This document shows positions 24,630-33,920 of a stretch of DNA of 64,000 bases, in pieces (the first letter of the stretch is position 1; the number at the start of each line of letters is the position of its first letter). The DNA comes from Rhodospirillales bacterium (GTDB taxonomy: Bacteria > Pseudomonadota > Alphaproteobacteria > Rhodospirillales > JANQFP01): NCBI GenBank assembly GCA_028277795.1, contig JANQFP010000207.1, forward strand, positions 1-64,000, read 5' to 3'. The position numbers and the translations under genes are program-made. Below the pieces are notes generated by a model. The model did no database searches. It was not told the origin of the DNA and was given only the letters and a program-made list of their open reading frames with translations.

Positions 24630-26297
24630 ATGACCAGCCCGCATCCCATACGGTTCCAACCACCCTACTATCGGCGCCCGGCGCCGGGCGCCAGCCTGCA
24701 GCGCTACGGCGACGCCGAATTCATCAGCCGGTTCCAGCAGGATGTGCGGCGCGGCGTGCTCGAAGACCCGCAGGCGCACGAGTGGCGGGACGGCGAGCGC
24801 CGCAGCGACCACGACGACGCGCTCGTGCTGCGCCTGCCGCTCCACCGGACATTCTACGTGGTCAGCGCCGAGCTGGCGTGCGACCAGCTCGGCAGCCCGC
24901 CGGTCGATCCCGCCCGTATCGCGTCCGCCGGCTTTGTCATCCGGCGCATCGGCGGGCAGACCGAGCAGGGCTGGATGCTGGCCCAGGGCGACGCCATCGG
25001 CTGGCAACAGGTCTCGCTCGAGCGCCGAGACCCCGACGTGAACCGCCGGCTGTGCCGCAACGGCATGATCCGACGCGTGTCGGAACCCGCCTATAGCGGC
25101 GAGCAGACCCATCCGCTGCACGTGCTCCACACCGCCGACTCGCAGGGCAGGAAGCACACGCTGTTGTTCGGCTACGTGGCCCTCGGCGGATTCTACTACC
25201 ACCGCGACACCCGCGGACTGATCGACCAGGCGACCCGCGACGATATCAGGGCGGACAGCAGCCAACTGGTTTCCTGGCCCTTCGCGGTGCTGTCGCCGCA
25301 GCCCGGCTGGAGCAACGAGCACGCGACCCAGGTCCACTTCGGGCGGCCCACCCTCGCCTTCTACCAGCTTATGCGTCTGCTGGTGATGCGCGAGCGCTTG
25401 GGTGCGGCCGACTCGCCGCAGAACGCGGAGCTGGCGGACATCGCCGGCCGTGTCCATTTCTACCGGACGCCGGTCGACTACCTGCCGAGCGACGGGTTCA
25501 GCATGAAGGAGCGCGAAACCGTTCGCACGGCGCGCGACTTCTCCCTGCTCGACTACCTGACCGACTGCGCCGCCGCCCCGGCCGGTGATCCGCTGTTCGA
25601 CTGGATACGCCGGCAGGAGCCCATCGTCCGCGCCCATCCGGGCAATCCCAGGCCGCCGCTGGAGCGATTGCCGGCCAAACCGCCCGCCGACGGAACGCTC
25701 TACCACTCGCTGTTTCTCAGCGCGGCCGATGCGGAGGAGATGCGGACCGCGCTGGATATGCGCACGCTCGACCGGATTGCGGATCAGGCCCGCGAGCTGC
25801 CGATCCCGAAGTTCCAGCAGCGCCCGGTCGACCTGTTCGCGATCGTCCCTTTCGCCCGCATCCGCGACGACGCCGGCGAGGAGCAGCTCATCTGGGCCGA
25901 CGCGGACCGGCGCAGCGAGCCCTTCCGGGTCGCCGGCCCGCTGGACGCCGAAGCGGCCCGGCCGTCCCTCATTCAGATGCCCAGCCTGAAGGACGCCAAG
26001 AAGGGCCTCGCCCAGGGCATGGCGCTCGCGACGCCGCCCGACACCATGAACCTGATGAACGCCATCGACACCAGCGAAGGCGTCAGCGCCGACATGGTCC
26101 CGGACACGGTCCCCTCCCAGCTCGGCATGCAGTGGCTGTGCAGCTTCAGCATCCCGATCGTCACCATCTGCGCCATCATCCTGCTGCTGATCATCGTCTC
26201 GCTGCTCGATTACGTCCTGCGGTGGATGCCGTTCTTTCACGTCTGCGCGCCCATGCCCGACATCGGCGGCGGCAACTCCGCCGCGGAGAACGAGTGA
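24630..26297 (+). CDS. Unrecognised eCIS protein with C-terminal transmembrane helix
   Basis: This 555-residue protein is mostly soluble, beginning IRFQPPYYRRPAPGASLQRYGD. It has one strongly hydrophobic segment near residues 505-535 (SIPIVTICAIILLLIIVSLLDYVL) followed by about 25 C-terminal residues. No known domain was recognised. Start ATG 24630 follows GGTAGG, 4 bases after the spike stop. Its place between spike and gp25 genes says it belongs to the baseplate region. A single membrane anchor suggests it tethers the baseplate or particle to a membrane, but this is inference. It overlaps the gp25 gene by one base (TGATG). Confidence 0.65.
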   Translation: MTSPHPIRFQPPYYRRPAPGASLQRYGDAEFISRFQQDVRRGVLEDPQAHEWRDGERRSDHDDALVLRLPLHRTFYVVSAELACDQLGSPPVDPARIASAGFVIRRIGGQTEQGWMLAQGDAIGWQQVSLERRDPDVNRRLCRNGMIRRVSEPAYSGEQTHPLHVLHTADSQGRKHTLLFGYVALGGFYYHRDTRGLIDQATRDDIRADSSQLVSWPFAVLSPQPGWSNEHATQVHFGRPTLAFYQLMRLLVMRERLGAADSPQNAELADIAGRVHFYRTPVDYLPSDGFSMKERETVRTARDFSLLDYLTDCAAAPAGDPLFDWIRRQEPIVRAHPGNPRPPLERLPAKPPADGTLYHSLFLSAADAEEMRTALDMRTLDRIADQARELPIPKFQQRPVDLFAIVPFARIRDDAGEEQLIWADADRRSEPFRVAGPLDAEAARPSLIQMPSLKDAKKGLAQGMALATPPDTMNLMNAIDTSEGVSADMVPDTVPSQLGMQWLCSFSIPIVTICAIILLLIIVSLLDYVLRWMPFFHVCAPMPDIGGGNSAAENE

Positions 26298-26686
26298 TGC
26301 CGGCCCTGGGTCCCCCGGTCATGAGCTGGCCGCTCGGCGGGATCGCGGACGACCGCCTGGCCTATGCCAGCGACGAGGCGAGCGTGCGCGACGTCCTGCG
26401 CAACATCCTGCTGACCAGACCCGGAGAGCGGTTGCTGCGCGACAGCTTCGGCGCCGGCATCGCCGACTACATCCATCAGCCCAACAACGAAACCACCCGC
26501 CGGCTGCTGGCCGACCTGGCGCGCAAGAGCATCCAGCAGTGGGAGCCGCGCATCGTGCTCGACTCGGTCGAGGCCCATCCGGACCCCATCGACCCGGCCC
26601 AGGTGGCGCTGATCGTGAACTACCACATGCGGCACGATCCGACCCCGCTGGCGGTCCGCCTGGCCGTGCAACTGGGCGGCGGCTGA
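26297..26686 (+). CDS. Baseplate wedge protein gp25-like (Afp9-like)
   Basis: This 129-residue protein has the gp25/lysozyme-like baseplate core: SDEASVRDVLRNILLTRPGERLLRDSFGAGIADYIHQPN, followed by LADLARKSIQQWEPRIVLDSVEA. It initiates sheath polymerisation at the baseplate. It starts at an ATG overlapping the preceding stop, and a 33-base gap leads to the gp6/J-like gene. Confidence 0.88.
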   Translation: MPALGPPVMSWPLGGIADDRLAYASDEASVRDVLRNILLTRPGERLLRDSFGAGIADYIHQPNNETTRRLLADLARKSIQQWEPRIVLDSVEAHPDPIDPAQVALIVNYHMRHDPTPLAVRLAVQLGGG

Positions 26687-26719
26687 CGCAGGCGGGTACG
26701 GACGGAAAGGACAGCGAAG

Positions 26720-28927
26720 GTGCCTCTCCCGGTTCCCAATCTCGACGATCGTCGCTTCGACGATCTCGTCGCGGAGGCGGAAGCCCGGCTGCGGGCCCAT
26801 CTGCCGGAGCTGACTCAGATCGCGCCCGGCGACCCGGCGCACGTCTTCATAGATCTGTTCGCCTGGCTGACCGAGACGATCCTCTATCGCGCGAACCTGA
26901 TCCCGGAACGCCAGCGCCGGGTGTTCCTCAACCTGCTGCAGATCCCGCTGCGCCCGGCGCGGCCGAGCCACGGGGTGGTCTGCATCGACGGGCCACTGCA
27001 GGACGGAGCGCTGCCGCCGCCGACGTATCCGGGCGCGGTGCTGCGCAACGGCGACGTCACGTTCACCGTGCTGGACGAGGTCCAGCCGACGCCGCTCCAG
27101 CTTTTCGTGGCGATCAAGGAGCGGATCGGCGTGGAGGAGCTGGCCGCGCTCGAGCTCAGCCTCGATGACCTGCGAGAGCAGTACGCGCTGCCGCCCGATG
27201 CGATCCCGGAGCCCTTTCAGCCGCGGAGCTTCACGCCCGGCCGCGACACGCTGTCCCTGGAGCGCAGCATCGACAAGGTCTACTACCTCGCCTGCGCGGC
27301 CCCCACGCCGACCGCGGCGCAGCGCGCCGACCTTCCCGGATACCGCGCCATGCACCGGCGCAGCCTTGCCGGCGTCCTGATCAACATCGCGCTCGCTCCG
27401 GCGGACGAGCAGACCGGCGACGTGGTCGACGATCTCGACCCCCGCGCCCTGCGCTGGGATCTCATCAGCGAGCGGCGGGTCGCCGACCCGACGCAGCCGG
27501 ACGCCACATTGACCGTGCGACGCCGGCTTCAGCTCGAAGAGGTCTCCGACACCTCCCTCGGCGGCCGGCGTGCCGGGATCGTGCGGCTCCGCCTGCCGTC
27601 CAACGTGGAGCTGTTCGACGACCTCACGGCCGAGGATCCGATGGCGATCGGACTCGGCGACATGCCGCCCGAGATCGCCGCGCTGGAGGGGCAGGACCGT
27701 ATCCTCTTCTGGCTCGCGCTCAGCACGGTCGACGACGAGCCCTTCGATCTCGGCTACCTCGGCATCAACGGGACGGGCGTGGTCGGCCAAGGGACGGTGC
27801 GTGATCGCATGGTCGGCGTCGGAAACGGCCAGCCCGACCAGGTGATCGACCTCGGCGCGCGCGACATCGACCCGGACACGCTGGTGCTGGTCGTCGAGGG
27901 CGACACCGAGGCCGAGACCTGGACGCGGGTCGAGACCAGCCTGGGACGCGGCGATGCGCCGGTGTTCCGGCTCGACGCCGCCGCCGGCCACTGCGTTTTC
28001 GGCAACGGGCTGGAGACCGGCGCCAGGCTGCCCGCTCGGCACGCCGTGCGCGCCAGCTTCCGCCATGGCGGGGGCGCGGCCACCAACGTCGCCGCCGGGG
28101 CGATCAAGGAGGTCTCGGAAGGGGGTGGCGCGTATGCGGTCCGCCACGAATGGCCGTGCCGCGGCGGCAGGGAGGCCGAGACGGTCGAGGAGGCGGAGCG
28201 CCGCATCCCGCAGTTCCTGACCCACCGCAACCGGGCGGTGACGCGGGCCGACTTCATCGCGCTGACCGAGACCAATCCGGTCAATCCGGTGGCCCGCGCG
28301 GAAGTGCTCGAAGGCTTCCTGCCCGGCAACACGGTGCAGGCGGCGCGCGAGGACGTGCCCGGTGTCGTCAGCGTCTTCGTCATCCCGCCAGGCGATGTCG
28401 GCCGCGGCCAGACACCGAAGCCGACCCGCCGGCTTCTCAAGGACGTGTTCGGCTACCTTCTCGACCGCGTGCTGATCGGCACCGAGCTCTACGTCCTCAG
28501 TCCGGAGTTCATCCCCCTCGCCGTCGGCGTGAATGTCAGGCTGCGTGATCCCGCGACCGAGGCGGCGACGCTCAACAGGGTGCGGGCGGCGCTGACCGGC
28601 TTCCTGTGGCCATTGCAGCCCGGGGGAATCGAGCAAAGGGGCTGGCCCATGGGCGAGGATGTCCGCGCCAACGAGCTGGTGACCCAGGTGGCCCGCGTCG
28701 AGGGCGTGCGCGCGGTCAACCGGCTGTCGCTGTTCCGGCAGGAGGGCGGCGCTTGGGTGCGCATGGCGGCGGATGCGGCGCTCGCGCTCGCGCCCTACCA
28801 GTTGCCGGAGCTGATGGCGCTGGAGGTCGGCACGGGCAGCGGTGAAGCGCCGCTCCCGGACTCGGGCGGCCGCCCGCCGCCCGATCGGCCCGTGGTGCCG
28901 GCGCCGGTCATCCCGGAGCGGTGCTGA
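26720..28927 (+). CDS. Baseplate wedge protein gp6/J-like (Afp11-like)
   Basis: This 735-residue protein begins VPNLDDRRFDDLVAEAEARLRAHLPELTQIAPGDPAHVFIDLFAWLTETILYRANLIPE, the hallmark of the putative baseplate assembly (J) family. Later landmarks are the FGNG motif, EAERRIPQFLTHRNRAVTRADFIALTE and VNVRLRDPATEAATLNRVRAALTGFLWP. It builds the wedge ring that triggers contraction. GTG 26720 is preceded by GGAAAGGA. The following gene starts one base after the stop. Confidence 0.9.
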   Translation: MPLPVPNLDDRRFDDLVAEAEARLRAHLPELTQIAPGDPAHVFIDLFAWLTETILYRANLIPERQRRVFLNLLQIPLRPARPSHGVVCIDGPLQDGALPPPTYPGAVLRNGDVTFTVLDEVQPTPLQLFVAIKERIGVEELAALELSLDDLREQYALPPDAIPEPFQPRSFTPGRDTLSLERSIDKVYYLACAAPTPTAAQRADLPGYRAMHRRSLAGVLINIALAPADEQTGDVVDDLDPRALRWDLISERRVADPTQPDATLTVRRRLQLEEVSDTSLGGRRAGIVRLRLPSNVELFDDLTAEDPMAIGLGDMPPEIAALEGQDRILFWLALSTVDDEPFDLGYLGINGTGVVGQGTVRDRMVGVGNGQPDQVIDLGARDIDPDTLVLVVEGDTEAETWTRVETSLGRGDAPVFRLDAAAGHCVFGNGLETGARLPARHAVRASFRHGGGAATNVAAGAIKEVSEGGGAYAVRHEWPCRGGREAETVEEAERRIPQFLTHRNRAVTRADFIALTETNPVNPVARAEVLEGFLPGNTVQAAREDVPGVVSVFVIPPGDVGRGQTPKPTRRLLKDVFGYLLDRVLIGTELYVLSPEFIPLAVGVNVRLRDPATEAATLNRVRAALTGFLWPLQPGGIEQRGWPMGEDVRANELVTQVARVEGVRAVNRLSLFRQEGGAWVRMAADAALALAPYQLPELMALEVGTGSGEAPLPDSGGRPPPDRPVVPAPVIPERC

Positions 28928-28928
28928 C

Positions 28929-31307
28929 ATGGACGTGAACAACACACCCTATTTCCTGTTCTACGGGCGCGACGACCTTGCCGCCGCCGCGCCTGCCACG
29001 GTCGAGTGGGACGAGCGGCACGACGGCCTGCGGTTACGCCAGGACCAGGCACTGACCTTCCCGCAACGCTCCCGCGCCGAGGCACTGCAGCGCTGGCGGC
29101 ACGGCACGGCGCTGGCGCTCGACGAGCACGGTCAACTCGCCCGGATCGTGGACGGCGGCATCGAGGTCGAATCGGGGCGCGGGCCGATCCCGCTGCGCGA
29201 CGGGTCGCTCGAGCCGGTCGTCCCGCCGGTCGGCGGTTTCGTCGACCTCGATCTCAACGGCCAGGGCAGGCTGGCGGCGCCGTTCACCGACGGGGACGCG
29301 GATCACGGCGTGCTGCTGTTCCATCTCGGGCGCCGCTGGCAGACGTCGCAGCGCATCGACGCGGCGCCGCTGCGGGTCGCCGTCGACCGGGAGAACCAGG
29401 TCTGGTGCCTCACCGGCGGCACGGTCATTCTGCTAGCCGGAGAGCCGTTGCCGCAGCCCTACACGCCGAAGCCGGAACGGTTCGACGCCTGCGTGATCAA
29501 TCCGAGCCCCTTCGGCCCCGTCTACAGCGTCGCGATTCCCGGACCGTGGCGGCCACTGGGCATCGCGGTGGACGACGACCATGTGTACGTGCTCGTCCGT
29601 TTCGGTGACCGACAGGCGGTCCTCGTGCGGCCGCGCAGCCGCGATCCCGGGACGCCGTTCCGCATCTACCGCATACTCGGCGAAGGGGTCCGCCTGACCG
29701 CGGGCGATGCCCTGCCGTTCTGCATCGACATCGCCCCGGCCGACCAGGGGCGCCTCGCGCTGCTGGTGCCGGGCCGGCCGGCGCCGCCGTCCGACTGCCT
29801 GGCCATCACGATCGACCCGGAGGCGCGGGAGGCCGAACCGGTGGCGCGGGTGATCCGCGAACGCTACCCGATGTGGGCGGAGATCGGCGGCCGATTCGTG
29901 GCCAGCGCGGACGGCAAGCTGCGCTATCAGGGGACCGGCACGTCCGGCCGGCCATTCCCGCGCCGGCTGGTCCCACTGCAGCGGCCGGAATACGAGGCCG
30001 AGGCCCGGGTCAGGCTGCAAGAGATCGCGGACTCGCAGCGCCACGACACGGTGTGGCACCGCATCTATGTGGAAGGCTGCGTGCCCGCCGGCTGCGATAT
30101 CGCGCTTGCCGTCGCGCCGGTGGACGACGAGGCGGTGGGAAACGGTTCCGACCTGCCGGAGGCGGCCTTTCTCGATCTGCCGGCCCTGCAGCGATGCCCC
30201 TTCCCCTCGGAGCTGCCCTTCCATCGCGGCGTCGCGGCCGACCGGGAGGACGCCGGGCTGTTCGAGGTGCTCGTGCAGCGTCCGGCCGGCGCGGACCGCC
30301 GGATCATCGCCCGCCGGCTGGCCGTCCGGGCAACCCTGACCGGCACCCGCCGGCACACCCCGACGCTCCACGCGCTGCGCGTGTACCACCCGCGGTTCTC
30401 CTACCAGGAAGCCTATCTGCCCCAGCATTTCCGCCAGCAGCGCCTCGTGCCCGCCGGCGACGCGGCGGCGGGCAGCGGCCCGGCCAACGGCGCCGACGTG
30501 CGCGAGCGGCTTCTGGCCGCGTTCGAAGGCATGCTGACGCCCATCGAAGGCCGCGTCGCCGCGGGCGAGGCGCTGCTTCATCCACGCTCGGCTCCGCCCG
30601 GCCACCTGCCGTGGATGGCCGAGATCCTGGCCGCGCCGATGCCCGGCCACTGGCCGGAAGACCGCCAGCGCCGACTGATCGAGGAGACCGGGCTGCTGCA
30701 GCAGGAGCGCGGCACCTATGCCGGCGTCCGCCGCGCGCTCGATATCGCCACCGACGGCGGGGTGCAGCGCGGCCAGGTGGTGGTCGTGGAGAACTTCCGC
30801 CTGCGGCGGACCATGGCGACGGTGCTCGGCATCGACATGGACGACCGCGACCACCCGCTCACCCTTGGCACCGGCATGAGCGGCAACAGCATCGTCGGCG
30901 ACACGCTGGTCCTGTCGGAGGAGGACGCCCGGGAGTTCCTCGCTCTGTTCGCGCCGGCGGAGGGCGGCGAGACCGACGAGGCGATCGTCGCCGCGTTCTT
31001 CGAGAGGTACGGCCATCAGCTCAGCATCCTGCTGCACGGCGCCGCCCGCGCGCAGCGGGACGTGGTCGAGGAGGCGCTGGACGACCATCTGCCGGCCCAC
31101 CTGGAATGGCGGGTGATCGAGACCGACCATCCCTTCGTGCTCGGGCTGGCGCCGTTGCTCGCCGTCGACACCTTCGTCGAGACCGCCGTGGCGCCGCGGG
31201 TCGTCGTGCTGGACGACACGTATCTGGGCCGCGAAGGCGTGATCGAGAACCCGCACGCCTTCTCGCCGGAGGACGCCAACGCCCGCACCGGGGGAGACCG
31301 AGAATGA
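28929..31307 (+). CDS. Large baseplate protein, tail-protein-I-like (Afp12-like)
   Basis: The N-terminal half of this 792-residue protein (YFLFYGRDDLAAAAPATVEWDERHDGLRLRQDQALTFPQR, then VGGFVDLDLNGQGRLAAP and VAVDRENQVWCLTGG) looks like a beta-propeller or repeat scaffold. The C-terminal third contains tail-protein-I-like sequence (LPWMAEILAAPMPGHWPEDRQRRLIEETGLLQQERGTYAGVRRALDIATDGG). Homologues follow gene J in eCIS and related phage-like clusters and complete the wedge. The stop overlaps the next ATG (ATGA). Confidence 0.8.
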   Translation: MDVNNTPYFLFYGRDDLAAAAPATVEWDERHDGLRLRQDQALTFPQRSRAEALQRWRHGTALALDEHGQLARIVDGGIEVESGRGPIPLRDGSLEPVVPPVGGFVDLDLNGQGRLAAPFTDGDADHGVLLFHLGRRWQTSQRIDAAPLRVAVDRENQVWCLTGGTVILLAGEPLPQPYTPKPERFDACVINPSPFGPVYSVAIPGPWRPLGIAVDDDHVYVLVRFGDRQAVLVRPRSRDPGTPFRIYRILGEGVRLTAGDALPFCIDIAPADQGRLALLVPGRPAPPSDCLAITIDPEAREAEPVARVIRERYPMWAEIGGRFVASADGKLRYQGTGTSGRPFPRRLVPLQRPEYEAEARVRLQEIADSQRHDTVWHRIYVEGCVPAGCDIALAVAPVDDEAVGNGSDLPEAAFLDLPALQRCPFPSELPFHRGVAADREDAGLFEVLVQRPAGADRRIIARRLAVRATLTGTRRHTPTLHALRVYHPRFSYQEAYLPQHFRQQRLVPAGDAAAGSGPANGADVRERLLAAFEGMLTPIEGRVAAGEALLHPRSAPPGHLPWMAEILAAPMPGHWPEDRQRRLIEETGLLQQERGTYAGVRRALDIATDGGVQRGQVVVVENFRLRRTMATVLGIDMDDRDHPLTLGTGMSGNSIVGDTLVLSEEDAREFLALFAPAEGGETDEAIVAAFFERYGHQLSILLHGAARAQRDVVEEALDDHLPAHLEWRVIETDHPFVLGLAPLLAVDTFVETAVAPRVVVLDDTYLGREGVIENPHAFSPEDANARTGGDRE

Positions 31308-32185
31308 CCATCGAGGACGACGGAACCCGGACGCTCGCCCAGGATGCCGCGCTGAACGAACCCTTGGAGCGCGTGTCCTACGAGGCCGGCATGCTGCTGG
31401 GGCTGGAGGCGACGCGCGACGAGCAGGCGTACCACCGCCGCCGCTTGACCCGACACCAATACTGGATCAACGGATTCGGCACCATCGCCGGAATGCGGGT
31501 GCGTCTCGGCGACCGGGCCGATCGCACGGATATCCTCGTCACGCCCGGGCTCGGCGTCGACATGCTGGGCCGCGAGGTGCTGATCGACGAGACCTACTGC
31601 ATCGACCTTGCCGAGTGGCTGCAGCACGCCCCCGCCGTGTTGATCGCGGACGGGCTGGTGGACGTGGCGGCGGGCGGTCAGGACCTCGTGCTGATCGTCT
31701 CGGTGCGCCACAGCGACTGCGCGGTCCAGCCACAGCAGACGCTGGCCCGGCGGCTCAACTTCGGCACCGATGCCGTGCGCTTCGGCCGCGCGCGCGACGC
31801 CATCGCGCTGGAGTTCAGCACCGGCGAGCCGGCGGAGATCGGAGACGGTTTCCGCCCCTGGGGCAACCATCGGGACCTGGCGGCAATCCCCGCCGCCGAC
31901 CTCGCGCTCAGCGCCGTCGAGCAGGCCCGGATCGCGGCGGCGGTGGACGCCGAGGCGCGGGAGCTGGATCTCAAGGCGCGGCTGCTCAACGCCTTCGAGG
32001 ACGGCGGCGATCCCGATCCGCGCATCATCGCGGCGGAGCGGGAGCGCCGGGCGCGGCTGCTGCTCGCCCATGTGATCCTGCGCAACTTCAATGCCGAGAC
32101 GAAGGCGTTCGACGCCGTAGACATCGACAACCTGGTTCGACCGTTCCTGTTCACCGCCCGAGGCTACGCGCACCTTCGCGCCTGA
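31304..32185 (+). CDS. eCIS protein with shared N-terminal module, short form
   Basis: The N-terminal 110 residues of this 293-residue protein (AYHRRRLTRHQYWINGFGTIAGMRV... DILVTPGLGVDMLGREVLID) share a pattern with the next two proteins. The pattern is a polar R-rich motif, then G-x-G or G-x-x-x-G-h-x-V, and later h-x-V-x-P-G-h-A/G-h-x-x-x-G. The rest is helical and acidic. It is coupled to the preceding gene by a 4-base overlap. The function is unknown; a baseplate or fibre adaptor is the most natural reading of its position. Confidence 0.62.
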   Translation: MTIEDDGTRTLAQDAALNEPLERVSYEAGMLLGLEATRDEQAYHRRRLTRHQYWINGFGTIAGMRVRLGDRADRTDILVTPGLGVDMLGREVLIDETYCIDLAEWLQHAPAVLIADGLVDVAAGGQDLVLIVSVRHSDCAVQPQQTLARRLNFGTDAVRFGRARDAIALEFSTGEPAEIGDGFRPWGNHRDLAAIPAADLALSAVEQARIAAAVDAEARELDLKARLLNAFEDGGDPDPRIIAAERERRARLLLAHVILRNFNAETKAFDAVDIDNLVRPFLFTARGYAHLRA

Positions 32186-32196
32186 GGAGACCCGCC

Positions 32197-33903
32197 ATGA
32201 GTGACGTGAATTTCCAGCCGCTCGGCCGCGACGTGAACGCCGCCTCCGGGTTCGACGGCCACGCCGATATCGATCCGCGGCTGACCCGCACCCATTACTT
32301 CGACGGCCGGCTGCTCAAGGCGCGCGATCTGGTGCGCGACCAGGCCTATCTCGACCGGCGCCTGCGGGAGGTGGGCCAGACCCTGGGCTATGGCGTCATC
32401 GAGGGGCTGGGCACCCGCTTCGTCCTCGAAGGCGGTCCGCACTTCGTGGTGGCGCCGGGCACCGCCGTCAGTGCCGCCGGCCGGGTGCTGCAGGTCGCGA
32501 CCCCCATGACCGTCCCGCTGGACGCGGCGGCGGCCGCCGCGCTGAACGAGCGCACGCAGCTTCACTTCGACCGCGGGCTCTATGCGGTCGTGCTCAGCTA
32601 CGCCGAACGGCCGGAGGCCATCGCCGAGGTCTATCCCCGCGATCTCGGCGCCGAGCGGGAGACCCAGTTCGACATCACCGTGGAGGGCGTCCGGCTCGGC
32701 CTGGTTCCACTGCCTGCGCAGCTCGCGCAGCAGAATCCGCTGCGGCTTCGCGCCCAGCTCGCGCGCCGGTTCATCGTGGCCAGCGCCATCGAGCAGATGA
32801 TCCCGGAGGACTCCGTCGCCCTCGGCATTCTCGCCATCGAGGAGGATACGCCGCGATGGTTCGACGAGCCGCTCGCCCGGCGCTCCGTCCCGCGCGAGTT
32901 GGACGTCCCGGGCGTGCAGGCGGCGTTGTCCGGGCACTACGAGGCGCTGCTGGGCGAAGTGCTGGAGGCGCGGCGCCGCGGCGGCCGGAGCGGCGATTTC
33001 GGCGCCAACGAGATCTTCGACGTCCTGCCGCCTGCCGGCTCGCTGCCCAAGGACGCCGTCGACCCGGTGGCCGGGCGGCAGGGGTATTTCCCCGAGATGC
33101 ACCGGGTCACCATCGCACCGGTGCGCATGGCGGATGTCGAGCTGATTCGCCGGGAGAGCATGCGCCTCCCGGTAATCGATCTCGCCCTCGGCGAGCCCAT
33201 GGATATCGTCGTGCTCGCCCCGCTCCCCAACGCGGAGTATGGCCAGTTCGCCCGGCGCCTCGAACACGTGATGGTGCCTCAGACCCGCCGGCTCGGTTTC
33301 ATCCATCCGCGCCCGCTCAGCGTCTTCCGGCTCCCGCGTCCCGCCGTTCTGGATGCCGACGAGGCGACCTGGGCCGACATCTGGGAGCGCGTGCCGGACG
33401 AGCGGCTGCTCTACGTGCGCCGGCCGTTGCGCGCCGCGGAAACCGGCATCAGTGGCATCGTGCTGGCGCGCGGCTTCGACCTGCCCGCCGTACCGGCACC
33501 GCCGGCGGGGCCCCAGCCCGGCGTCGACGAATCGCGGCTGCTCGACGATTCCGCCGTCGTCGCCCGATATCTCACCTTCCAGGTCCTCGCCGGCCTGCGG
33601 CCGCCGCAGCAGGCGCAAGGCAAGGCAGCCGTGACCCATTTGCACAACAATTTCGCGGACGATCTCGCCGCCGTCATGGAATCGGTCAAGATCCTGCTGC
33701 TCGCCGGCCGGGACTACACCGAGGTGGTGTGGCCGACCCTTCGCCGTCTGGCCACCCAGAGCACCATGGCCCCGTTCCGTCAGGCGCTCCAGGACGGCAT
33801 GGCGGACGGCACGCCGGCCGGCACGGTGGTTGACGCCATGCCGGACATTGCCGGCCTCACGCAATCGCTGCGCGAGCGCTGGGCGGCGGTGGTGGAAGAC
33901 TGA
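32197..33903 (+). CDS. eCIS protein with shared N-terminal module, medium form
   Basis: This 568-residue protein begins with the module most clearly: DPRLTRTHYFDGRLLKARDLVRDQAYLDRRLREVGQTLGYGVIEGLGTRF, then FVVAPGTAVSAAGRVLQV. Middle and C-terminal parts are unrecognised and alternate strands with helices. ATG 32197 follows GAGGAGA. The neighbours on both sides carry the same module, so it probably forms part of one extended baseplate or fibre assembly. Confidence 0.62.
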   Translation: MSDVNFQPLGRDVNAASGFDGHADIDPRLTRTHYFDGRLLKARDLVRDQAYLDRRLREVGQTLGYGVIEGLGTRFVLEGGPHFVVAPGTAVSAAGRVLQVATPMTVPLDAAAAAALNERTQLHFDRGLYAVVLSYAERPEAIAEVYPRDLGAERETQFDITVEGVRLGLVPLPAQLAQQNPLRLRAQLARRFIVASAIEQMIPEDSVALGILAIEEDTPRWFDEPLARRSVPRELDVPGVQAALSGHYEALLGEVLEARRRGGRSGDFGANEIFDVLPPAGSLPKDAVDPVAGRQGYFPEMHRVTIAPVRMADVELIRRESMRLPVIDLALGEPMDIVVLAPLPNAEYGQFARRLEHVMVPQTRRLGFIHPRPLSVFRLPRPAVLDADEATWADIWERVPDERLLYVRRPLRAAETGISGIVLARGFDLPAVPAPPAGPQPGVDESRLLDDSAVVARYLTFQVLAGLRPPQQAQGKAAVTHLHNNFADDLAAVMESVKILLLAGRDYTEVVWPTLRRLATQSTMAPFRQALQDGMADGTPAGTVVDAMPDIAGLTQSLRERWAAVVED

Positions 33904-33920
33904 CAGGGAGTGCCGGTGCC

